Below are positions 17,641 through 25,448 of a stretch of 64,000 nt of DNA, one piece after another. The translations under genes and the position numbers were made by a program. Position 1 is the stretch's first letter. Each line of letters begins with the position of its first letter. The stretch lies in the NCBI RefSeq assembly GCF_002814235.1, contig NZ_PHSU01000011.1, positions 434,001 through 498,000 of the forward strand. The letters are read 5' to 3'. Source of the DNA: Pseudomonas sp. QS1027. GTDB taxonomy: Bacteria; Pseudomonadota; Gammaproteobacteria; Pseudomonadales; Pseudomonadaceae. The notes below the pieces were generated by a model. It had not been told where the DNA came from. It worked only from the letters and a program-made list of their open reading frames with translations, and ran no database searches.

Positions 17641-20600
17641 TTATCCCGATCGCCTCCAACCGATGCTGTTGATCATAGACGCGAGCCCGATCCCATCTTC
17701 GCTACCATTTCCGAGGTTTCGGTACCACCACTTGCCATTGCTATGAATTGCCTCTTCCCAGAACCAGCACGTTGGGTTCGAAGGACCGTAATTGGTGATT
17801 CCGACCACATCACACACATTCGCTCCATATATTGAGAACGCGTTATAGAAGCCCTGCAGGTCGGCTCGGCTGGGCATCGTGAGACCTTTTTGACGCACAT
17901 AACTGTCTGCCTGCGTTTTTGTCACACTCCAGGCGGCCTGCTCCCACTGCCTGACCCATGTGATCGAAACGGTGATATCTGCATAGTTGCCTACTGAGTC
18001 CGATGCTCTGACGGTCGCAGTGCCTGCGCTGCGCCCCGGATAGATTTGCCCGTATTCATTCACGTTAGCCACCCTCTCCGGGTTGGATGCAACGACCTGG
18101 TAGTAATAGGGCGGCCTCCCCCCTGTGACAGGAACTTGGTAGATGTGGTGGGCTAGAAGTTGTCCGACGTGCTCCCATCCAGGATGCAGAAATACGTGAT
18201 AGTCCCCATTACCGCTTATGCTTATGCTCCTCGGTCCGACAGAGAACGGCTGTTCGATCTGCACGGTAAAGGTGCGGGCGTCCGACACTGGATTGTTGCC
18301 ATAGAGCCCTTTGGCGGTGAAGCTGTGGAAGCCTTGCTCCATTCCGTTCTGGTGCATGCTCCAGTTGCCGCTGCCGTTGACGTCGGTGGTGCCCTTGGAG
18401 GTGTTGACATCGAAGATCTCGACGCTCTGGGCTTTCGAGGCAGTGCCGAACAGGGTGACGTTGACCTGGTCGGTTACGCTGCCCTCAGGTACTTCCGCGC
18501 CCGAGGAGGTTCTTACATTTGTGATCGCCGGTTTCAGCAGCTCCGTCACGGTGAAGCCTTTTGCCGCCGAATCAGGTACGCCTGTGCCATACAGCGCTTT
18601 GACCTTGATGCTGTAGGTATTGGGTGCCAGGCCCGTGAGGGGAATGCTCCAGGTTGTGCCGGTCTCGGGAATAGTAAACGGGTTGCCAATATTGGCCGAT
18701 CCGTTCATGAGTTGAATCTGTTGACCGCTACTGCCGGTGCCGGTGACGGTCACGCTGGTCTCGACAGTAGTCTTGCCGACAACAGAGCCCTTGGTGTCAC
18801 GGATATCGGTGATGGTCGGGTTGACGACGGCGGTGACCGTGAAGTATTTGGCCGCCGAATCGGGTAGGCCAGTGCCGTACAGTGCTCGGGCCCTGATGTT
18901 GTAGACGGTCTGAGCCAGACCCGTGAGGATGGTGTTCCAGATCGTGCTGTCGTCAGGAATCCTGACCGGGCTGCCAATGGGGCCGTCTACGTTCATGAGT
19001 TGAATTTGTTGACCGCTGCTGCCCGTGCCGGAGACGGTGACGCTGGTCTCGACAGTGGTCCCGCCGACAACAGAGCTCTTGGAGTCGCGGATATCGGTGA
19101 GGGTCGGTGCCACCAGCGCAACGGCCTTGAGGGTATAGGTGCGCAGCGGAAAATCGACCGCGTTGGCTTGGGTCGAGCTGCGATCGAAGGTCACCTGCAG
19201 CACGACGTTCAGTGCCGAACCATCGCGCAATTTCTCCAGTTCGCTACGTAACAGCGCCTTGGATAACCCGGGCGTCACCTCCGAGGGAACGACTTCGGAA
19301 GCCGTGTAGAGGGTGATGGTATAGGACGAGTTGTCGAGCGCCGTACCCTCGACGCGCAGCCAGACACGCTGCCCGGCGGCGATCAGCGGCCACGGCGCCA
19401 CGGTGACCCGCGTATTGCCGACAAAGGTTGTCAGATCCAGTTCGCTGCCAATGCCGCCTTGCGCGGCCTGGGGAATCAGCGGCATGGGCAGACTGATGTC
19501 GGGTATCGCCTGCACGTTCAGCGTCAATGCACCGGACGGCTCGGATTCGCTGCCGCCGCGTGGGGTCACGGTGTAGGTGACCGTCACCGACCGGCCCAGG
19601 TTGTAGGCGGTGAGCGAAATCGGAAGGGGGATTTCGCGCTCAGGTAGCAGTATTTGCAGCGGGGTGGTGTGCGAACCGTCACCGGGTGCGCCAGCCCAGG
19701 TGACGCGAACCTGATCGCCGGGTTGGATGTTGTAATTCGGAATTTCCACGGTCAGGGCATCCTGGGCCGACACCGGATTGAGTTGTTGGGTGGGTGTAGT
19801 GCCGGTGGCCTGTTTGACGCTGGGGGCGGGCAGGTCCAAGGCCGCGCGAATGATATAGGTGCGCAATGGGAAGAGAGTGGCCTGATCTTCCTCAAGGCTC
19901 TGACCGAGGGCCACCTTGAATTCCACCGTCAGCGTACTGCCGTCGCCCAGCTCTTGCAGGTAATCGTACGGCACAGTGGCCTGCAGGTAATTGCGATCGT
20001 ATTCGTTCTGCGTGACCCGTGATGGCGCCTCCCAGAGGGTCCTGTCATGCACCGAGTTATCGGCCTTGCGTCCTTTCAGACGCAGCCACACGTACTGGTT
20101 CACCGCGATATGCGGCCAGCCGTCGATACGTACCGTGGCGTTGCCGGTCAAGCTGCTCACGTCCAGATCAGGTCCCTCGCCACTGTTGGCGGCTTGCGTG
20201 ATCCTCGGTTTGGATACCTGCAGATCATCTTCGGCGAGGGGCTGTACCGTCAGGTTGAGTGGGGCAGAGGGCGGCGATTCGTTGTCGTTATGGATCACCG
20301 TATAAGTGACCGTCACCAGCCGGCCCAGGTTAAAGGCGATCACCTCGACCGGGAGATCGATCTCGCGGTTGGGGGGGAGCTCTTGCGCGGGGGTGACGTA
20401 GGAACCCTCTCCCGCAGTACCTGTCCAGGTCACGCTGACCTGATCGCCGGGTCGGATACCGTACTCCGGAATGACCACGGTCAGGGCATCCTGGGCCGCC
20501 ACCGGATTGAGTTGTTGGCTGGGCGCGTTGCCGGTGGCCTGCTTGACGCTGGGCGCCAACAGGTCCATGGCCGCGCCAATGCTCATCCACAAAACCGCCG

Positions 20601-22416
20601 ACGCGCTGGTCCGGCCATTGGCTCGCTTGACCCAGTACATCGCCTGCACGGTGCCGTTGCGGTTGTCATCGACCAGTGCCTTGCGGATGGTGAACGGCAC
20701 ATCGATTTTATCCGTGATCGAATTGAGTTTGATCTGATTCCGATAACGCCCGGTGACCGAGCCCCACCAGAGGATGTGCACCACGTCCTCTTCGATTTGC
20801 CCGGCATATTGGCGTACGATCAGGCGTGTGCCCGTTGCCGGCACATCGGCCGGATCCAGGACACCGCCGTTCTCGCCTTCGACCTCCGGCTCGGGCAATT
20901 CGACCTGGGGCTGGCCCAGGCGCAGTTGTTCGGCATAAAGAGACTTGTGTCCGACGGCCGCCCGGGTGATTGCATCGCTCAATAACCAGTAACACAGATC
21001 GAGCGTGCCGTTCTCGATGGCTTTCAAGTGTTCTCCCTCGACGCTGATCTCAAGGGTGTTTCCGGCCTCATCGTCGCTGATCGGATACAGCGGTAAATCA
21101 GGCTCGTAAGACGCGCCACTGGCGGTCGTGCCCTCCCAGACCAGCATGATGACATTGCCTGGCACCATGATGTCGTTCCAGGGAATGTCGACCTGGGTGC
21201 GTGGCAAGTCCGGGTCGAGGGTGCCGGCGATTTCATCCAGGGCGATCGGGGCGGCCAGCAGCGTGCTCAGGCCAATGACCCGCGGTGAAAAGGTCTTGGA
21301 GAACAGGTCCGGGCTGCCGTCGGCCTTGATCAGGCGATAGGAAAACGCCGTGTGCACCCCCCCGATCAGCGCTCGGACATCGGCACTGGGGCGGGTGAAT
21401 TCGACGATGCTCGGGGCGTTGGTGATCAGTTCTGGCGGGTAGGGTTTATCCACCTTGTCACCGTTCACGGTGGTGCCCGACAAGCGCATTTCGATCTGGT
21501 CGCCCGGCGCAAAATCAGCCGTAAGCGCAACGACCTGGAAAGTCAGATCGGCGTCCCCCAGTTCATCCATGTCCAGCTTCATGTCGCGCACTTCCTTGAT
21601 AAACGGCGCAATAAGGCGTGAGCTTCCGGTGTCGACCACCACCCGGACTTCGGCACTCCAACCGTCGGACTGGTTGTCGACCACGTCGTAGACTTCAAAC
21701 GCCACGACCAGGCCGCTACTGTCCGTATCGTCGGCATCCCGGATGGTGTCCTCATCGACGGTGATCACAATGGGGTGGTTGTCAGGGTCTGTCGCCTCCA
21801 GGTCGGTCACGCGATGCCAGACGATCTCGCCACCCCAGGACAGCTTGATCCGGTCGCCGTCGAACAGGTTCGGATAGGGCAGGATGGTGACCGGGATGCC
21901 GGCAGCGGCATCGTCCTTGTCCACGGCGCCCGGCGGAAGAAACTGAGCGGGAATGCTCAGGTGCAGTTCGGAGTGGCCGGGTACATCGCCGTCCTGATCC
22001 CGGCCGCCGGGCGGGGCGGCGTCGATCTTGACGTAGATTTTGGTGGTCAGCGAAGTTTCGGGCGTACCGCCGACCCGGGTGACATCGTAAGAAAGATCAA
22101 ATGCCCCATCGACCAGGCCTCCAGGGGCGATGTAACGCATCACATCCTTATCCACTTCCTCAGGCTGTTCAATACTGCCCAGTACCACGGGAAAGTTGTT
22201 GATCTTGATGCGGTAGCTATCGCCTACGCCCATGTTGGGCGTCCAGGGCGGGATGATCAGCTTTAACCCGTCATGGGGGAAATTGAGCCGTGCAGCGGCG
22301 ATGTTGATGCCCCAGGTGTCGGCCGCGACCGGCGGGTGTGCCAGGGCGGCACCGGGAATCTGCAACTCATCGAGGACGAGGGGTTTATTGCCGGAACGGG
22401 GTTTCTGGGGGGACAT
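17641..22416 (-). CDS. Giant Ig-like repeat protein with C-terminal lectin-like domain
   Basis: 1591 residues, no signal peptide, no membrane helix. The N-terminal half holds divergent beta-sandwich units with patterns such as GDRIKLSWGG and PGDQVSVTWTG. Two longer cassettes of about 240 residues start at LLAPSVKQATG and LPAPSVKQATG. Three Ig-like repeats of about 95 residues follow (VAPTLTDIRD, VNPTITDIRD, LKPAITNVRT; each ends ..ALYGTG..DSAAK.FTV or similar). Then come a Big-like domain (FSVGPRSISISGNG to ADITVSITW) and a last 100 residues with WSVTKTQADSYVRQKGLTMP and CWFWEEAIHSNGKWWYRNL, resembling the C-type-lectin-like domain of invasin-type adhesins. Its expression region carries dyad B. 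Probable adhesin or glycan binder; export route unclear. Confidence 0.8.
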   Translation of the reverse strand: MSPQKPRSGNKPLVLDELQIPGAALAHPPVAADTWGINIAAARLNFPHDGLKLIIPPWTPNMGVGDSYRIKINNFPVVLGSIEQPEEVDKDVMRYIAPGGLVDGAFDLSYDVTRVGGTPETSLTTKIYVKIDAAPPGGRDQDGDVPGHSELHLSIPAQFLPPGAVDKDDAAAGIPVTILPYPNLFDGDRIKLSWGGEIVWHRVTDLEATDPDNHPIVITVDEDTIRDADDTDSSGLVVAFEVYDVVDNQSDGWSAEVRVVVDTGSSRLIAPFIKEVRDMKLDMDELGDADLTFQVVALTADFAPGDQIEMRLSGTTVNGDKVDKPYPPELITNAPSIVEFTRPSADVRALIGGVHTAFSYRLIKADGSPDLFSKTFSPRVIGLSTLLAAPIALDEIAGTLDPDLPRTQVDIPWNDIMVPGNVIMLVWEGTTASGASYEPDLPLYPISDDEAGNTLEISVEGEHLKAIENGTLDLCYWLLSDAITRAAVGHKSLYAEQLRLGQPQVELPEPEVEGENGGVLDPADVPATGTRLIVRQYAGQIEEDVVHILWWGSVTGRYRNQIKLNSITDKIDVPFTIRKALVDDNRNGTVQAMYWVKRANGRTSASAVLWMSIGAAMDLLAPSVKQATGNAPSQQLNPVAAQDALTVVIPEYGIRPGDQVSVTWTGTAGEGSYVTPAQELPPNREIDLPVEVIAFNLGRLVTVTYTVIHNDNESPPSAPLNLTVQPLAEDDLQVSKPRITQAANSGEGPDLDVSSLTGNATVRIDGWPHIAVNQYVWLRLKGRKADNSVHDRTLWEAPSRVTQNEYDRNYLQATVPYDYLQELGDGSTLTVEFKVALGQSLEEDQATLFPLRTYIIRAALDLPAPSVKQATGTTPTQQLNPVSAQDALTVEIPNYNIQPGDQVRVTWAGAPGDGSHTTPLQILLPEREIPLPISLTAYNLGRSVTVTYTVTPRGGSESEPSGALTLNVQAIPDISLPMPLIPQAAQGGIGSELDLTTFVGNTRVTVAPWPLIAAGQRVWLRVEGTALDNSSYTITLYTASEVVPSEVTPGLSKALLRSELEKLRDGSALNVVLQVTFDRSSTQANAVDFPLRTYTLKAVALVAPTLTDIRDSKSSVVGGTTVETSVTVSGTGSSGQQIQLMNVDGPIGSPVRIPDDSTIWNTILTGLAQTVYNIRARALYGTGLPDSAAKYFTVTAVVNPTITDIRDTKGSVVGKTTVETSVTVTGTGSSGQQIQLMNGSANIGNPFTIPETGTTWSIPLTGLAPNTYSIKVKALYGTGVPDSAAKGFTVTELLKPAITNVRTSSGAEVPEGSVTDQVNVTLFGTASKAQSVEIFDVNTSKGTTDVNGSGNWSMHQNGMEQGFHSFTAKGLYGNNPVSDARTFTVQIEQPFSVGPRSISISGNGDYHVFLHPGWEHVGQLLAHHIYQVPVTGGRPPYYYQVVASNPERVANVNEYGQIYPGRSAGTATVRASDSVGNYADITVSITWVRQWEQAAWSVTKTQADSYVRQKGLTMPSRADLQGFYNAFSIYGANVCDVVGITNYGPSNPTCWFWEEAIHSNGKWWYRNLGNGSEDGIGLASMINSIGWRRSG

Positions 22417-22482
22417 GGCAGGACTCCAGTCAGGAATGAGTTGGCTGGTCCTTATTCAATGCCTGAAAACGGGGGTTGCCTA

Positions 22483-22498
22483 CTGTCAGAAATGACAG
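22483..22498 (-). promoter_or_regulatory. Island dyad site B (for the 1591-residue gene)
   Basis: CTGTCATTTCTGACAG on the minus strand, 66 bp before the ATG, followed by TAGGCAACC and AATAAGG at the same distance as in the other copies. Upstream it carries CCGACCAACGGC, related to the blocks at sites C, E and F. Confidence 0.82.
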
Positions 22499-22625
22499 TT
22501 CGGGGGGAGAAAGGGGGGCCGTTGGTCGGATCATGCAGAGGGGGATGTTGATGTCTGGTCAAGCGAATGACACACGGTAATCCTCCCTGGTTATCCGACG
22601 GATGGCCCCCCTTATTGCCTGCGAC

Positions 22626-22641
22626 CTGTCATTTCTGACAG
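22626..22641 (+). promoter_or_regulatory. Island dyad site C (for the 645-residue gene at 22705)
   Basis: CTGTCATTTCTGACAG on the plus strand, 63 bp before the ATG, then TAGGCAA and AATTAAC at the conserved distance. It is divergent from site B in the same 288-bp intergenic region. An upstream block CCGACGGATGGC lies 19 bp away, as at site B. Confidence 0.82.
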
Positions 22642-22704
22642 TAGGCAAAGCCATGACTTAAGCATCCAATTAACGCCAATGCTCACGTTGATATGGAGTT
22701 TCCC

Positions 22705-24642
22705 ATGACCCGGTTCATGCCCCTGTTACTTCCACCCATCGACGACACCACCGGAACGCTTGTCCTGCGGGGGCTTTTTATTGCGGGTTGGGTCAGTCCC
22801 GTCGCCGATGCCGATTACGGGATCAATCGCGCTATCGTGTTCACCCACCTTCCGAATGAGTTACCCAAGGACGCACTCTGCATCATTGATCCCTGGAGTA
22901 ACCAGAAGGAGGGCGATCATGTTGATGTTTACCTGGACGGCAATAAAATCACGGAAGCGGATATTCTCGCCGGAGAAGAAAACCAGCGTCTTTTTCTGTC
23001 GCTACCCCATGACAGGATCAGCCCCGACTGGGGTGAGGACTTTCATTTCAAGCTGACCCGTGTGGGCTCGTCCCAACCCGACGATGAGTCGTCGCCCGTT
23101 CGCTTGCGCATCAAGCTCGACCGCCCGGGTAACAAGGACAGGGAGCCCAACAACCCTGGGCACTCGGAACTCAAGGCCCCGCTGCCCCCGGCGGACATCA
23201 TCCGCGACGGAGTGGACGCCGGGTCGGCCCAGCGAGGCTTCGACGTCGAGATCAAAGATTATCCGAACCGTGCGCCCCACGACACGATACAACTGGCCTG
23301 GGGCAGTGCCTTTGTTTACCGGACGGTCACCCCGGCTGAAGCGGCCACCACCGACTCGATTTTCATCCGGATCGATCAGCAAACAATTCTCGCTGGTGGC
23401 GACGCTGCGAACTTGCTGGTGCATTACATGGTGTTCGACGAGGTCTGGAACTATGCCGAAAAATATTCCCTGAGAACCTACCTGGCGGTCGACGCCGGGG
23501 CTGCGCGTTTGCCTCCTCCCGTCATCAAGGAGGCCAGCGGCGGCATTATCGATCTGGTGACCTTGGGCAAGCAAAACGTCACGGTACAAGTCGTCGTGCA
23601 AGCGCCAGACTTCGCCTTGAACGACACCCTGGAAATGACCTGGATCGGCACGCCGGTCATTGGCATGCCCTTGGTCAACTCCCAGACCAAACTCATCGAT
23701 AACCTGCACGCCATCTATGAGTTCGAAATCCCCAACGGGGAAATCCGTGCCATCGCCGGTGGTTCGGGGGATGCCTTCTATGTGTTGAGAAAAGCCGACG
23801 GGGCTCCCCCGCTTTCATCCCGGCATACGTTTGCCAACGTGGTGGGCGAAGTGTCCTCGTTGCCGGCTCCCTCTATCATCGAACTCGTCGGCGATACCCT
23901 CGTGCCGGATCTCGCCGTTGCCAATGTGGTGGTCCATGCGTATCCGGGTATGCAGAACGGGGACTTCATCCAGCTAGTGTGGCTGGGTGAAAAGGCCAAC
24001 AATGGTGGCCCTTACTTGTATGAAGATACCCATCCGGTGAGTCAGAACGATGAAGGAACGGACATTACATTCGGGGTCAACGGCGAGCATATAGAGGCCC
24101 TGGACGGGGGGACTCTGGATCTTTATTACTTGGTCTCCAACGACACCGCCACGGTCTATGACGTCAGGGAGTCAGAGCACCTCGAAATCAAGGTCAATAG
24201 CATCGTCGCACAGCTTCCACCGCCCAAGGTTGTCGAAGCCCCTGGCGGTATTCTCGACCCGGACCTGGTCACCGGCAACGCCACCTTGTTGGTGGACTAC
24301 CTGGGCACCGCGCCTGGCGATATCCTGACGTACTACTGGCACGGTAACCCCGGCGACGGCACTACCAGCGATTGGGTGCCCATCACCACGGTAACGGCTG
24401 GAAAACCGCTCAGTTTCACCCTGCTGCGGGCGCTTATCGTCGCCAACCGCGACCGTATGGTTCAGGTGCGTTATACCCTCAAACTGGCTGCGACGGGTCA
24501 ATACCGCTACTCAGGAGTGTTGGAACTATTGATCGGTCGGGAGGTTGTACCGACGATTACGTCGGTAAAGGGCCAGCCCGGCAACACCGAGATTACCGAC
24601 GGTGGTACCACGGTGCAAACCCGTGTGATCCTCAGTGACTAA
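22705..24642 (+). CDS. Ig-like repeat protein, probably C-terminally truncated
   Basis: 645 residues from MTRFMPLLLPP, chosen because GGAG lies six bases before this ATG; a start 12 bp upstream also exists. No signal peptide. The N-terminal block (IDPWSNQKEGDHVDVYLDG, then LDRPG..DREPNNPGHSEL) and the serial beta-sandwich units (HDTIQLAWGS, NDTLEMTWIG, NGDFIQLVWLG) align with the 1591- and 1092-residue paralogues. It ends VVPTITSVKGQPGNTEITDG..VQTRVILSD, the first 30 or so residues of a 95-residue Ig repeat, so a C-terminal module seems to be missing. The conserved family tail follows within 10 bp of the stop. Divergent from the 1591-residue gene. Confidence 0.78.
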   Translation: MTRFMPLLLPPIDDTTGTLVLRGLFIAGWVSPVADADYGINRAIVFTHLPNELPKDALCIIDPWSNQKEGDHVDVYLDGNKITEADILAGEENQRLFLSLPHDRISPDWGEDFHFKLTRVGSSQPDDESSPVRLRIKLDRPGNKDREPNNPGHSELKAPLPPADIIRDGVDAGSAQRGFDVEIKDYPNRAPHDTIQLAWGSAFVYRTVTPAEAATTDSIFIRIDQQTILAGGDAANLLVHYMVFDEVWNYAEKYSLRTYLAVDAGAARLPPPVIKEASGGIIDLVTLGKQNVTVQVVVQAPDFALNDTLEMTWIGTPVIGMPLVNSQTKLIDNLHAIYEFEIPNGEIRAIAGGSGDAFYVLRKADGAPPLSSRHTFANVVGEVSSLPAPSIIELVGDTLVPDLAVANVVVHAYPGMQNGDFIQLVWLGEKANNGGPYLYEDTHPVSQNDEGTDITFGVNGEHIEALDGGTLDLYYLVSNDTATVYDVRESEHLEIKVNSIVAQLPPPKVVEAPGGILDPDLVTGNATLLVDYLGTAPGDILTYYWHGNPGDGTTSDWVPITTVTAGKPLSFTLLRALIVANRDRMVQVRYTLKLAATGQYRYSGVLELLIGREVVPTITSVKGQPGNTEITDGGTTVQTRVILSD

Positions 24643-24650
24643 AAAGGTGA

Positions 24651-24700
24651 CTGATTTATTTAGGCCATAAAGGAGGAGCCTTGCTCCCCCTTCATTTTTA
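24651..24700 (+). terminator. Terminator with conserved family 3' tail
   Basis: CTGATTTATTTAGGCCATAA is followed by a GGAGGAGC-CTT-GCTCCCCC stem and TTCATTTTTA. It matches the tail after the 1092-residue gene almost base for base, including GGTGACTGATTTATT at its start. Confidence 0.8.
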
Positions 24701-24836
24701 GTCAGCCTGGATTTGGCCTGCCTGTTTCATTGCACGTATTCAGCGATCACACCTCAGCCTCCACCCCATGACCCTCCAGGGAGCGAACACCTAAATTTTT
24801 GCCCCGATATCAGGACGAGCGGCTAGGATAGGCAGC

Positions 24837-25232
24837 ATGAACATTCAAGCGTTGTTGACCCATCTGCAAAACCATTTGCCTGATTTACTGGCGGTCTACC
24901 TGTTCGGTAGCCATGCACAGGGGACCGCCGGACCTGACAGTGATGTCGATATGGCTGTGCTCTTGTCCGGTCAGCTTGACCCTGTGTTGTTATGGCAGCT
25001 GTCGGGGGACCTGGCGGATATAGCTGGGGCTCCGGTGGATCTGATTGATTTGCGCGCGGCAACGACCGTGATGCAGTACCAGATCGTGACCCGAGGTCGG
25101 CGACTGTGGGCCAAAGACGTACAGGCGGGGCTCTTCGAGAGTTTTATTCTCAGCGAAAAAACCGCCCTCGACACCGCCCGAGCAGGCTTGCTCAAGGATA
25201 TTCAAGAAGAAGGCATTGTGTATGGTCGATGA
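24837..25232 (+). CDS. mntA: MntA-type antitoxin nucleotidyltransferase
   Basis: 131 residues. The minimal nucleotidyltransferase signature GS-X10-DVD is visible as FGSHAQGTAGPDSDVDMAVL (residues about 23-42). The C-terminal half contains LWQLSGDLADIAGAPVDLIDLR, typical of MntA. In the known HepT/MntA modules this enzyme adds AMP to the HEPN ribonuclease HepT and blocks it. The usual downstream hepT overlaps the stop here but survives only as a short remnant, so the antidote is probably an orphan. It lies between two large Ig-like genes on the same strand and has no dyad of its own. Confidence 0.85.
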   Translation: MNIQALLTHLQNHLPDLLAVYLFGSHAQGTAGPDSDVDMAVLLSGQLDPVLLWQLSGDLADIAGAPVDLIDLRAATTVMQYQIVTRGRRLWAKDVQAGLFESFILSEKTALDTARAGLLKDIQEEGIVYGR

Positions 25233-25302
25233 TGTACTGATCAGCTTTCTTGCGTTCAGTACATTCATCCTGCGTAAAGACGCGACGAAGTCCGCGCCAT
25301 AG
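25222..25302 (+). pseudogene. hepT: Remnant of hepT (HEPN toxin), 26 codons
   Basis: The reading frame starts at ATG overlapping the mntA stop and encodes MVDDVLI, the typical first residues of HepT proteins. It then diverges (SFLAFSTFILRKDATKSAP) and stops. Functional HepT is about 140 residues and carries an Rx4-6H motif; none is found before the next gene. I read it as a deletion that kept the start only. The identification rests on seven residues plus the position. Confidence 0.55.
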
Positions 25303-25342
25303 CGCTGATGACATCTTCCACCTGTCGGATAACCTGCCCGAC

Positions 25343-25358
25343 CTGTCATTTCTGACAG
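25343..25358 (+). promoter_or_regulatory. Island dyad site D (for the 1092-residue gene)
   Basis: CTGTCATTTCTGACAG, 90 bp before the ATG, followed by TAGACGCCG and AATAACT at the conserved distance. Upstream TCGGATAACCTGCCCGAC matches site A in 16 of 18 positions. It begins 41 bp after the hepT remnant. Confidence 0.82.
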
Positions 25359-25448
25359 TAGACGCCGTATCTCATCTGCCGGTTAATAACTTCTGGGTTG
25401 TAGGCCTCGCCACCTCTTCGGCGAAACACACTACGCAGGAATGCTTTC

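Noticed and set aside
24703..24836. Dyad or promoter copy before mntA
   Set aside because: The stretch shows no CTGTCA dyad; only a general AT-rich segment lies before the start codon.
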